Below are positions 17,433 to 27,400 of a stretch of 64,000 nucleotides of DNA, piece after piece. Position numbers and translations under genes: made by a program. The first letter of the stretch is position 1; each line of letters starts with the position of its first letter. Source of the DNA: GCA-002708315 sp964460905. GTDB lineage: Bacteria > Bacteroidota > Bacteroidia > Bacteroidales > F082. The notes below the pieces were generated by a model. That model was not told the origin of the DNA. It did not search any database and was given only the letters and a program-made list of their open reading frames with translations. Where the stretch lies: NCBI GenBank assembly GCA_964460905.1, contig CAYWRM010000018.1, forward strand, positions 1 through 64,000, read 5' to 3'.

Positions 17433-18764
17433 ATGAACAAATACCAATACACATTACAGCCATATACAGGACGCAATTCACGTTATACGTGCCCTGCATG
17501 CAAAAAACCTTATCAATTCAGTAAATATGTATCAACTGAAACTGGTGAAGTATTGGATGATGAGGTAGGTAAATGTAACCGTGTAGATAAATGCGGCTAC
17601 CACTTCACCCCAAAACAATACTTCCAACAAAACCTTTCTCTCCCCTCCCACGGAGATAGTGGGGTAATTCTCCCCAATTGGGGAGATGTCCGCCTCAGGC
17701 GGACAGAGGGGTCAAACTCACTACCAGAAATACTGAGCAAAGCTATAGAGCCAAGCTATATCTCCCATTCAATTTTTAAAGCATCCCTAAAAGAGTATAA
17801 AAATAACAACCTTCTGAAATTTCTATATTCCATACTTAGCACCGAACAGGTTGATCAGGCAATAAATACGTATAATATTGGAACTTCCTCTCGTTATAAT
17901 GGTGGAACAACAATTTTTTGGCAGATTGATAGCAATTACAAAGTAAGAACAGGCAAACTAATCAAGTACGATAACAACGGCCACCGTATTAAAAACCATA
18001 ATAACTGGGTTCATTCCGTATTAAATATTAATAATTTCAATCTCAAGCAATGTCTTTTTGGTGAGCATTTATTAAGCCAATTTCCAGGCAAAACGATTGG
18101 CATTGTCGAAAGCGAAAAAACAGCAATTATTGCAAGTGTTTTCCTTCCTGATTTACTTTGGTTGGCAACTGGTGGAGTCGAAAATTTAAATAAAGAAAAA
18201 GTGATACCTTTAAGAGGTAGAAATGTAATACTGTTCCCCGATGCTTCAAAAGACGGTAGTATTTATCTAAAATGGAAAGAAAAAGGCAATAAGTTTGGTT
18301 TTCAAACATCTGATTATCTTGAACAATACACTGATGAAGAACAAAAAGCCAAGGGAGTAGACATTGCCGATTTCCTAAAAAATGAAAACAAACCCCTAAA
18401 AGCACTCCAACCTCAATCTCCCTGCCCGCCGAAGCAAATGCGAAGGAGGGAACCTCAATCTACCCCTCAAATACCATACAACACTCCTTCCCCAGTTGCA
18501 ATTATCGATAGCAAAATTGAAAATCCCCCAAAATTCAAAGGACCAGAATTAATTATAAAAAAACGAATATTTACATCACCCAACGGTGATAAAATTGAAC
18601 TCGTTGGCATAAGAGACTTTGGCGATTGCGGCAACTGGAAAGCTCACGATAAACAAAACAGACCTTGCCGACCCTGCATGCTCAACTGCCTACACACAAT
18701 TAAAATAAATGGAAAACTTCAGGAAAGAGAATATTCTCAACTAGAAATTTTATTAACTCAATAG
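17433..18764 (+). CDS. Zinc-ribbon/toprim-like (DUF6371-type) protein
   Basis: This 443-aa protein starts with a CHC2-type zinc ribbon (CPACKKPY ... CNRVDKCGYH, residues ~20-55) like that of DnaG-type primases. A toprim-like region follows (~190-290): GIVESEKTAIIAS with the catalytic-type Glu, LWLATGGVEN and VILFPDASKDG with the acidic DxD-like pair. The C-terminus has a second Cys cluster (CGNWKAHDKQNRPCRPCMLNC). Together with the DUF3987 protein it probably forms the element's primase module. The stretch HGDSGVILPNWGDVRLRRTE (~71-90) is the translation of a palindromic intergenic repeat inserted in frame. PCPPKQMRRREPQS (~330-343) also looks repeat-derived. Confidence 0.8.
   Translation: MNKYQYTLQPYTGRNSRYTCPACKKPYQFSKYVSTETGEVLDDEVGKCNRVDKCGYHFTPKQYFQQNLSLPSHGDSGVILPNWGDVRLRRTEGSNSLPEILSKAIEPSYISHSIFKASLKEYKNNNLLKFLYSILSTEQVDQAINTYNIGTSSRYNGGTTIFWQIDSNYKVRTGKLIKYDNNGHRIKNHNNWVHSVLNINNFNLKQCLFGEHLLSQFPGKTIGIVESEKTAIIASVFLPDLLWLATGGVENLNKEKVIPLRGRNVILFPDASKDGSIYLKWKEKGNKFGFQTSDYLEQYTDEEQKAKGVDIADFLKNENKPLKALQPQSPCPPKQMRRREPQSTPQIPYNTPSPVAIIDSKIENPPKFKGPELIIKKRIFTSPNGDKIELVGIRDFGDCGNWKAHDKQNRPCRPCMLNCLHTIKINGKLQEREYSQLEILLTQ
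17641..17713 (+). repeat. Palindromic repeat inserted in frame within the toprim-like gene
   Basis: The DNA contains nested palindromes CTCCCCAATTGGGGAG and GTCCGCCTCAGGCGGAC, a signature of multicopy intergenic repeats in this phylum (recalled, not searched). It keeps the reading frame open and separates the zinc ribbon from the toprim region, probably as a surface loop. Confidence 0.6.
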
Positions 18765-19120
18765 AAAACAAAATAGAGTCCCAATCTAAATCAAAAAAAT
18801 GGGGTTTATAAATATATATGAGAAATATATATCAGGGGTATGCACATAAAACATCTTATTAATGTATTTATTTATAGATTATTTAGAATCTTTCAAGTAA
18901 ATTGAAATAGACTTGAAATTAATATCAGGTTCACAATGTGAAATTTATAAAATATTACTAATATTAAATCAGATTCATATTCCATATATAACACAGTTTC
19001 AGTATGATAATCTTGTGTGTTAAGTACATACTCCAGAAAAACTAATTTATAGAAGTTTCCTATAGTTAGAAATTTTCTTGGAATTATGAGAAATTCATAG
19101 GAATTGAAAACTATATTATT
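18765..19120. other. Non-coding gap between replication module and cargo
   Basis: AT-rich, with no gene on either strand. It contains a short inverted repeat (ATATATATGAGAAATATATAT) near 18811. It marks the junction between the element core and the protease/scaffold cargo. Confidence 0.4.
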
Positions 19121-19128
19121 TAAATTTG
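19121..19128 (+). promoter_or_regulatory. Candidate -7 box for the cargo operon
   Basis: TAAATTTG fits TAnnTTTG. The nearest TTG upstream is only 14 bp away, shorter than the usual 17-23, so confidence is low. A start near 19135 would favour the ATG at 19158 for the first cargo gene. Confidence 0.35.
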
Positions 19129-19157
19129 AATTTTTAATGCCTAAAATATTATTTGCC

Positions 19158-19871
19158 ATGATTTGCAAATTTACTACTACTTGGCGTCAAATTATCCTAT
19201 TGTCTTTTGTATTATTCATAATCTTATTAAGTTATAATTCATTAGCACAGCATTTTCAGGTTATAACAGGAAACAACCCCTTCATGCCAATGAATATAAT
19301 TGTTAATTCTACTTCTTTGGATGGACTATTATTACAGTCCAATGATGAAATTGCAGTTTTTGATGTTAATGGTTCAGGGCAAGAGATTTGTGTAGGGACG
19401 GTTACCATTATAAATGAATTTACTTCAGATACAAATTACATTATTACTGCAACTGCAGATGACCCAACTACAGAAATTCAGGATGGGTTTATTACTGGTA
19501 ATGAAATAATTTTTCGGTACTGGGATTCAAATGAGACTATAGAAATCATCCTTATCTCTGATACATACAGTCCTACATATAATGATGATTATCAACCACA
19601 AGGTACTGCTTTGGTAGAAATGGAAGGGTTTAGCTACGAAACCTGGACAGGAACTGTAAGTACAGATTGGAATAATGTAGCAAACTGGAATTTTGGGCGT
19701 GTGCCAAGTTTATTGTTCGATGTACTGATACCTACTAACCCAGCCGGCAGTTATTTCCCAACAATAACAGATATGGATGCAAAATGTGAAAACCTTATAA
19801 TAGAAGAAAATGCAATTATTACTATAACTGGTAAATTAACTTTAGGATATACAGGACCACCATCTAATTAG
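19158..19871 (+). CDS. Secreted beta-sandwich protein, first gene of the protease/scaffold cluster
   Basis: The product (237 aa from this ATG) has a signal peptide (core IILLSFVLFIILLS, cleavage near SLAQ). A ~120-residue beta-sandwich domain follows, with NPFMPMNIIVN, SNDEIAVFD and CVGTVTI motifs. The same domain occurs near the C-terminus of the 1037-aa scaffold-like protein (YNPMNFVLK, GDEIAIFDGEFCVGA), linking the two ends of the locus. Residues ~170-237 begin a repeat common in T9SS clients (TDWNNVANWNFGRVPS ... CENLIIEENAIITITGKL), but the protein stops there and lacks a sorting domain. It may be truncated, or exported only to the periplasm. Upstream in-frame Met codons (19104, 19137) would lengthen the signal peptide. 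Confidence 0.7.
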   Translation: MICKFTTTWRQIILLSFVLFIILLSYNSLAQHFQVITGNNPFMPMNIIVNSTSLDGLLLQSNDEIAVFDVNGSGQEICVGTVTIINEFTSDTNYIITATADDPTTEIQDGFITGNEIIFRYWDSNETIEIILISDTYSPTYNDDYQPQGTALVEMEGFSYETWTGTVSTDWNNVANWNFGRVPSLLFDVLIPTNPAGSYFPTITDMDAKCENLIIEENAIITITGKLTLGYTGPPSN

Positions 19872-20012
19872 AAATAAAAATATTTATGATAAAAAATCAA
19901 AAGGTAGGAAATTTTGGTTTATCTGCTTATGTATTTGCAAAAGCAGTTTAGGCAACTAAGCCCTGACCGTTAGGAAGGGGCGCAGTAGCCATTCCTAGCA
20001 ATTGACCATAGA

Positions 20013-20044
20013 AATAATAATAACCATTTGAAAATAGCAATACC
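20013..20044 (+). promoter_or_regulatory. Conserved 5' leader of protease gene 1
   Basis: AATAATAACCATTTGAAAAT up to the ATG is nearly identical to the stretch before protease gene 2 (24451-24480, AATAATAGCCATTTGAGAAT). The leader was thus copied with the gene. CATTTGA may act as translation enhancer or promoter element; neither is shown. Confidence 0.4.
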
Positions 20045-23000
20045 ATGAAAATATTATTCTACATATTTATTCTAATTTTATTAGGATCTAGTGTACTCGT
20101 TGCCCAATCCAACTTCAATAACGTACATTACCTCGATCCATACAACCCAGAATATGTTAAAGGTGAAGTACTAATTAAATTCAAGGATGAAGCACAAGTA
20201 AACAAAAGCATAAAAAGTGGTGTTGCAAAAACTGGCCTTTCTTCTGTAGATAAAGTTCTGGAACCTTATCAAACCGAAGCAATTGTAAAAGTTTTCAAAG
20301 AAACCCGTGAGCAACGACAAAGAAAAACCAATAAGACCATCCATGATTTTAAAGGAAACGAAATAGAAGTACCTGCATTATTCAATATATACAAGCTAAA
20401 ATTCGATACAATATGGGATGTAAAACAATTGGTTGAAGAACTTAAAAAAGATACTACTGTGGATTTTGCAGAACCTAATTACTTAGTTTACACTATGGAA
20501 ATATTGGAAAGTAGAATATTACCAAAACATTCTTCACTACCCAACCCTAATATTACTCCACAAAACAGTATCATCGTCCCGGACGATCCTTTATACAGCC
20601 AACAATACGGAATAATTACAACCCAGATCAATCAGGTATGGGATACTATTACAGGTGATTCAACTCAGGTCATTGCAATACTTGATACTGGTGTGGATTG
20701 GTTGCATCCTGACCTTTCCGAAAACATTTGGAATAATAATGATGAGATTGCCGGCAATGGAATTGATGATGACAATAACGGGAAAATAGATGATATACGC
20801 GGATGGGATTTTATCAATAACGATAACAACCCTATGGACAATAACAGCCATGGAACCCATGTAGCAGGAATTGCTGCAGCAAGAGGAAATAATGGAATAG
20901 GAATAGCCGGTGTAAATTGGTATGCCAAAATAATACCGATAAAAGTTTTTCCGGGAAGTGGCTCTTCAAATGCCGCTACAATTTCATCAGGTATTGTTTA
21001 TGCATCAGATAATGGAGCTACAGTATTAAATATGAGCTTTGGGGGTTACGGAAGATCGTTTACAATGGAAAATGCTCTACAAAATGCATATTTAACTGCT
21101 GATCTTGTTGCCAGCGCAGGAAATAATAGTAATAGTATTTATTCAATCGACCCTTTTAATCCAACCACTTTTTACCCGTCTGCATTGTCTTATGTCTTAG
21201 GTGTTGAGGCTAGTGCAGGATTTTCAAACTATGATCCTGACGGACCTATTTTATCGACTTTTCCTGAAAACTTTAACTATGAATTAACTGCTCCAGGTTC
21301 AGGAATAATAAGTACTGCACTTAATGGAACATATAAATCAATGAGTGGGACTTCAATGTCCGCACCTTTGGTATCAGGAGCAGTTTCATTATATCGTGCC
21401 CATTTTCCCAATGTTTCAGATGAGAAACTATGGGGTGATTTTATTCATACTTCCATGAGTTATATACAAGTTTATGATGCTTTTAACCCAACCAATATGC
21501 ATCCAGTTTTTGATTTGAGTGATTATACTATTGAGGATACATTGTCAGGAAATGATCAGGATGGACAGGCAGATGCGGGAGAACTTATCCAGATATATAC
21601 GACCATCAGAAATACATGGGGATATGCAGACAGTGTTTATGCATTATTATCCCACAGTATCTATAGCGACACAAGCGATCTAAATTTAGTTCATGACTCA
21701 GTATTTTTTGGTAGCCTGAGCACTTATGGATCACTGTCGAATTTATCCGAACCTTTTTTAATCCGCATTGATTCAAATTGTTTTAATAACAGAAATATTA
21801 CCATGAATGTAACAATGAGAAATGCGGGAGATGCAGTTTCTTATACTCAAGAAATAGATTTTGTAATTTATAATGGCGAAGAGTTATCAGGAATTTTAAC
21901 CAGTGATACAACGCTTACGCCTGACAAACTTTGGCTCATTAACAATAGCGTAAGAGTAAGTACAGGTGTAACTCTTACTATTCTGCCGGGTACACATTTA
22001 GAAATAAATGCTCAAATAGATAATAGAGGGACTATCAATGCTGCCGGAACACTTGATAGTATTATTGTAATTAAAGGTACATTAAATGGAAATGGTATTT
22101 TTAAATACATTGATTTTGATTTAAATGAGGGATCTATGTCTGTTAATTCAAACATTGAGCGGTGTAATATAATAAATGGAGGCCGAATAGAGGCAAATAA
22201 AATATCATATAGCACTTTGAGAAATTGTGGAATTATTTGGGTTAATTATTTTTCATTTGGCAATACAGATTCTATTGTTTCTACAAGTGTTTATAATTCT
22301 TGCTCAGATGAACTAGGAGGAGGTTTTTTTGATCAATGTCTTTTTGATAATATTGTATGTGGTCTAGGTTCAGGGGTATATACCAATTGTGTGTTCAACG
22401 ATTTTACTAATATTTATGTTTATCTTTATCCAAATTCCCCTAATTTATGGTCACCTAATTTTTTAATACAGTCAAATTATGATCTCCATCATAAGAATAG
22501 TTTTTTAAATAATAATCAAGAATTCATTTTTGTAAAGACTTCAGGTTCTGACAATTATCAAGATTTCTCAAATCATTATTGGGGAACAACCGATAGTGCT
22601 AAAATTACATCAAAGTATTATGATTTTTGGGATGATGCTACAATTCCTAAATTAGTTGTTAACCCAATATTGACAATGCCATCTGATTCTTGTCCAGGTC
22701 ATGTGTGGAAGGTACTTGTAAATGGCAAGGATGCACAGGATGAAATAGTTGATCCGGTTGGAGTAGGTCTTCAAAAATTTGAAGTATTTTTTAATAGGGT
22801 AATGGACACCACTACCACACCTATGTTATCTTTTGGGGTTCGTAGCCCATTTCTTCAAAACATAGTTGATAATTCAGACTCATGGTCTATAGATAAGAAG
22901 TCTTGGACGGCTTACTATAATGTTGATTTGTTCACAGGAGATGGTGAACAAACTATTAGGGTTGCTGATGCTCAGGATTCAATTGGAAACGAGATTATTG

Positions 23001-24202
23001 TTGAAGATAAGAGGTTTACCTTTATAATTCAGGCAGCAGGAGTACAATCTGTAAATTTTATCGCTACAGCTGGAATTGGAAAAGTTGAACTGGAATGGAA
23101 TAGTACAGGTCTGTTAGACTTTCTTGGATTTAATATGTACCGATACATGAATATAACAGATACTACATTTTCAAATCCTATTGTAATTAATACATCCTTA
23201 ATAATTGATACGATTTACAATGATTTTAATATTATTCCTGATTCAACATACCATTATTACTATAAGATTGTTGATACAGATCTTCAGGAATCAGACTCTT
23301 CAAATATTGTAACAGCAACTCCATTCGATGCCGCCAATGGCGATGCCAATGGTGATTTAGCGGTAAACGTGTTAGATATAACAACTATTGTTTCCTATAT
23401 GCTCAACCAAAGCCCTAATCCTTTCTTATTTGATGCAGCTGATGTAAACTACGATGATGAAATTAATGTACTGGATATTATTGGTTTGGTTCAATTAATA
23501 AACGGAAAGAAAAGCTCAACTACGCAACCTTTGCCTGAAATAAGTAATGAAAGAGCATACTATTATTTCGATGATAATAAGGTTGGGTTTGAAAGTAAGG
23601 GAAATGTTGCTGCGTTGCAGTTTAGGTTAAAAGTTAAAAGTAAAAAGTTAATGGTTAAAAGTAATCTTGATGATTTGAAGATATTTTCAATTGCAAAGGG
23701 ATTTGAGTTTGCATATTGTGTAGTAGGGGATGAGATTATAGGCATTCTTTATAGTTTAAGTGGTAGAGAGATGCCTGAAGGATTAACAGACTTATTCAGA
23801 TTTGAGGGTATTGATATAAATGATATTGAAATAACCGAAATATATGGAGGAGACCTGAGGGGTAATTATATACTGGTTCTTAAAAAAGGAACCAATTCAG
23901 TTGTGTTTGCGACGGATGCTGAATTACAAGTTAGTCCAAATCCATTTTCATACTCAACACAAATAAACTACACAGTACAAGAAAGTGGTATTGCAGAAAT
24001 TAACTTGTTTGATTTGAACGGAACAGAGATTGGCAAGCTTCAAAACTCTTTCCAAAATGCAGGTAAACATAGCCTTAATTGGAATGGAACTAACGATAAA
24101 GGGCAGCTACTCAAATCAGGTATTTATTTGCTTCAGCTAAAAGTAAAATCGATATCGGGTAATTATTACAATAAGGAAATTAAAGTTGTACTAACAAAGT
24201 AA
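20045..24202 (+). CDS. Dockerin- and T9SS-tagged subtilisin-like protease 1
   Basis: This 1385-aa secreted S8 serine protease is the first of five paralogs. Layout: signal peptide 1-20; I9-like prodomain ~36-150 (YVKGEVLIKFKDE); catalytic domain ~185-460 with Asp214 (ILDTGVDW), His269 (NSHGTHVAG), oxyanion Asn (SAGNNS) and Ser437 (GTSMSAP); a CARDB-like segment ~480-610; a right-handed beta-helix ~615-880 closing with HYWGTTDSAKI; an Ig-like domain with MDTTTTPMLSFGVR (~915-1000); a fibronectin-III-like domain ~1005-1092; a type I dockerin ~1098-1157 with two perfect calcium loops (DANGDLAVNVLD, DVNYDDEINVLD); a cohesin-like module ~1165-1290; and a T9SS type A sorting domain ~1298-1385 starting VSPNPFSYSTQINY. 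It is probably exported and surface-attached or released, degrading protein as part of a dockerin-assembled complex. Confidence 0.85.
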   Translation: MKILFYIFILILLGSSVLVAQSNFNNVHYLDPYNPEYVKGEVLIKFKDEAQVNKSIKSGVAKTGLSSVDKVLEPYQTEAIVKVFKETREQRQRKTNKTIHDFKGNEIEVPALFNIYKLKFDTIWDVKQLVEELKKDTTVDFAEPNYLVYTMEILESRILPKHSSLPNPNITPQNSIIVPDDPLYSQQYGIITTQINQVWDTITGDSTQVIAILDTGVDWLHPDLSENIWNNNDEIAGNGIDDDNNGKIDDIRGWDFINNDNNPMDNNSHGTHVAGIAAARGNNGIGIAGVNWYAKIIPIKVFPGSGSSNAATISSGIVYASDNGATVLNMSFGGYGRSFTMENALQNAYLTADLVASAGNNSNSIYSIDPFNPTTFYPSALSYVLGVEASAGFSNYDPDGPILSTFPENFNYELTAPGSGIISTALNGTYKSMSGTSMSAPLVSGAVSLYRAHFPNVSDEKLWGDFIHTSMSYIQVYDAFNPTNMHPVFDLSDYTIEDTLSGNDQDGQADAGELIQIYTTIRNTWGYADSVYALLSHSIYSDTSDLNLVHDSVFFGSLSTYGSLSNLSEPFLIRIDSNCFNNRNITMNVTMRNAGDAVSYTQEIDFVIYNGEELSGILTSDTTLTPDKLWLINNSVRVSTGVTLTILPGTHLEINAQIDNRGTINAAGTLDSIIVIKGTLNGNGIFKYIDFDLNEGSMSVNSNIERCNIINGGRIEANKISYSTLRNCGIIWVNYFSFGNTDSIVSTSVYNSCSDELGGGFFDQCLFDNIVCGLGSGVYTNCVFNDFTNIYVYLYPNSPNLWSPNFLIQSNYDLHHKNSFLNNNQEFIFVKTSGSDNYQDFSNHYWGTTDSAKITSKYYDFWDDATIPKLVVNPILTMPSDSCPGHVWKVLVNGKDAQDEIVDPVGVGLQKFEVFFNRVMDTTTTPMLSFGVRSPFLQNIVDNSDSWSIDKKSWTAYYNVDLFTGDGEQTIRVADAQDSIGNEIIVEDKRFTFIIQAAGVQSVNFIATAGIGKVELEWNSTGLLDFLGFNMYRYMNITDTTFSNPIVINTSLIIDTIYNDFNIIPDSTYHYYYKIVDTDLQESDSSNIVTATPFDAANGDANGDLAVNVLDITTIVSYMLNQSPNPFLFDAADVNYDDEINVLDIIGLVQLINGKKSSTTQPLPEISNERAYYYFDDNKVGFESKGNVAALQFRLKVKSKKLMVKSNLDDLKIFSIAKGFEFAYCVVGDEIIGILYSLSGREMPEGLTDLFRFEGIDINDIEITEIYGGDLRGNYILVLKKGTNSVVFATDAELQVSPNPFSYSTQINYTVQESGIAEINLFDLNGTEIGKLQNSFQNAGKHSLNWNGTNDKGQLLKSGIYLLQLKVKSISGNYYNKEIKVVLTK

Positions 24203-24252
24203 AGGGTTGTGAGAATAATTCGAGAAAATAGTAGACTGACGAAAAACAAGAC

Positions 24253-24410
24253 TGTCATATTGAAGAAAGCTTTCCCGATTTTTCATCGGGATTGCAACGA
24301 AATATCTCCTGAGAACTGTCCTGCTGCTCTGGAGATTTCTCTCCGCCTTAGGCGGATTCGAAACGACAACAAGGTCTGTGGAGTTTCTACTTTCAGCCGA
24401 AATGACAACA
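24253..24410. repeat. Interspersed palindromic repeat (TGTCAT family) between protease genes 1 and 2
   Basis: It begins TGTCATATTGAAG and ends CGAAATGACAAC. Internal inverted parts include TCCCGATTTTTCATCGGGA, ATATCTCCTGAG versus GGAGATTTCTC, and CCGCCTTAGGCGG. It occupies most of the 278-bp spacer and could form a strong hairpin in the polycistronic mRNA. Confidence 0.7.
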
Positions 24411-24480
24411 AGAATTCTAAAACGACAACATATCAAATATTTAAAAAGAAAAATAATAGCCATTTGAGAATAACAATATC

Positions 24481-27400
24481 ATGAAAACAATATTCCACGT
24501 ATTTTTTTTATTTTTATTAGAATCTAGTGTTGTACTCAACGCCCAGTCCAACTTCCATAGCATACACTATCTAGATCCACATAACCCTGAATATGTTAAG
24601 GGTGAGGTGTTGGTTAAGTTTAAGGATGAGGTTAATGTTGAGAGCTCAATTAAAAGTGGTATTGCCAGAACGGGAATATCATCTGTTGACAAGATATTGG
24701 AGCCTTACCAAGCTGAAGCAGTTGAAAAAGTGTTTAAAGAAACCCGTGAACAACAAAACAGAAAAACTACTAAAACAATCCGTGATTTTAAAGGAAATGA
24801 AATAGAAGTACATGCATTATTCAATATTTACAAACTAAGTTTTGACACAATATGGGATATAGAACAGATTGTAGAAGAGCTGTCAAAAGATCGCAATGTT
24901 GAATTCGTAGAACCTAATTACATGGTTTATACCATGGAAGTATTGGAAAAAGGTGAAATCATAGATGTACAACCTAAATTATTACCAGTTCCTATTCCTG
25001 AAAATCCTCCAAATAGAAACACCATACCAAATGATCCATTATACGGTCAGCAATGGTATTTAAATGCAATAAACGCTCCTGCAGCATGGGACAGCGTAAC
25101 AGGCGATACTACCCAAATAATAGCCATCATAGACACAGGTGTTGACTGGGATCACCCTGATCTTGATGATAACATCTGGACCAATTGGAATGAAATCCCC
25201 GACAATGGAATCGATGACGATAACAATGGTTATATCGATGACACACGCGGCTGGGACTACATAAACAACGATAACGATCCCAACGACGACAACTCACATG
25301 GAACTCATGTTGCAGGGATTGCAGCTGCTGAAGGAAACAATGAGATTGGTATTTGTGGAGTAGACTGGAATGCTAGAATTATGCCGGTAAAAATGTTACA
25401 AAGCTCAGGAGCCGGTAGCTCAAGCAATCTTGCCCTTGGTATCATGTATGCTTTTGAAAATGGCGCAACTGTAATTAACATGAGCCTGGGTAGCTATGCT
25501 GAATCACTTACTGTAAAATCTGCCCTTGAAAATGCATATTCAACTGCAGTTTTGGTTGCATCAGCGGGAAATGATGATAGATGCCTTTGTCCTGAATGTA
25601 TTGGTTGCGGTAATATGTATCCTGCCTGTTATCCATTTGTCATAGGTGTGCAAGCTTCAAATGAAAGTGGTGGTTATACTAGTTTTACAAATGTGGATCT
25701 CTCTGGCCCCATAATATCTGAACACTCAGAAGGTTTTAATTATGAAATATTTGCACCTGGTCAAAACATCTTAAGTACTATACCTTTTGGTAGTTATCGG
25801 TCTTATAATGGTACATCTATGTCTTCAGCAGTTATTTCAGGTTCTGTGGCTTTAATTTTAGACTATTTACCTGATGTTCCAAATGAAGAAATATTTGCCA
25901 GACTCATTCAGGGATCAAATAATGGTAAAATTAATATATATGGAAGTTTAACTTGTACACTTGTTCCTGAACTTCACTTTATCAACTATACCTTATTGGA
26001 TACAATTGCCGGTTGTGATAATGATGAAGTACCCGATGCTGGTGAAACAATTCAAATTTTCCCAACAGTAAAAAATACAGGGGGTGAGGTGTATAATGTT
26101 ACTTGTGTTTTTAGATTAAGCAATTCTCTGGATTCTTCAAAGATAAATGTGATTGATAGCATTTCTGTTATTGGTAATATATCTACTTATGCTACTTTAT
26201 CAGGTGACTCAGACCCAATATTTTTAGAAATTGATAGTGCAGTTGCCCATAATTGTAAAATTCCCTTTGAAATAAAAATATACGGGGACAATACTACACC
26301 TTTTTTCTACTCAGATTCCCTTGTAATTCAAAATGCTGAAGAACTCTCAGGTGTATTAGATTCTACTTATATTCTTAAAGCTGATAAACTATGGTTGGTT
26401 GCACAAAGTTTTAGAATTACAAATAATGGTGTTCTAAATATTAACCCAGGTGCAGAATTAATTCTCGAGCAACCTTTTGTAAATGATGGATTTATTAGTG
26501 GATTAGGTAAGAACGATAGTATAATTGAAATTTATGGACCAGGTGCAATAATTGGCAATGGAAACTTAATTTTTAATTATACTAATTTTGATGGGCAAAC
26601 TAGTCAATTAAGTTGCTTTAAATTTACTACTGGTGAATTCAACCATTGTATTTTTGAAAATTTTAAAAATGCAAATTATGGATTATTAGAAGGTAACGTA
26701 GATATTAAGGATTGTATAATAAGAGATTGCAGGATAGCATGGATTAGGGTGTCAGGAAGTATATACAGATCCAATATATATAACATTGATATTTATTATC
26801 ATCCTTATGAATTATTTACCTCTTCAAATGTAATATTTAAGTATAATAATTTTTCAGATATAACAGGTATCTTATTTAGTGCAATACCATCACCATATAC
26901 TAATTTAATTGAAAATAATTTAATTTATCGTAATGATATACACCCCTACATTGGAAACTCATATTTATATAAAGCCACAAGTGATTTATATTTTGAATAC
27001 TTACCCACCATGTATTGGGGAACCACAAAAGACGAAAAAATAAATACATATATATATGATTTTTGGAAAGATCCAAGTCTTGCTATGGTATATTTTAATC
27101 CCAAAATGAATCAACCATCTGACTCATCCCATGGAATTGTTTGGAAAGTTGAAATTAATGGCATTGATCCACAAGATGAACAGTTAGATCCGATTGGTTC
27201 TGGAATAGCTAAATTTGATGTTTATTTTAACCGCCCAATGGATACTGCTTATACTCCGCTTCTTACATTTGGAGCATGGGAACCTTATACTCAATGTATT
27301 GTTGAAGATTCTGCCTCTTGGAATTCTGATTCAACAATTTGGACCGCACATTATGATATTGTGCTCGAAACAGGAGATGGCATCAATGTTTTAACGGTAA

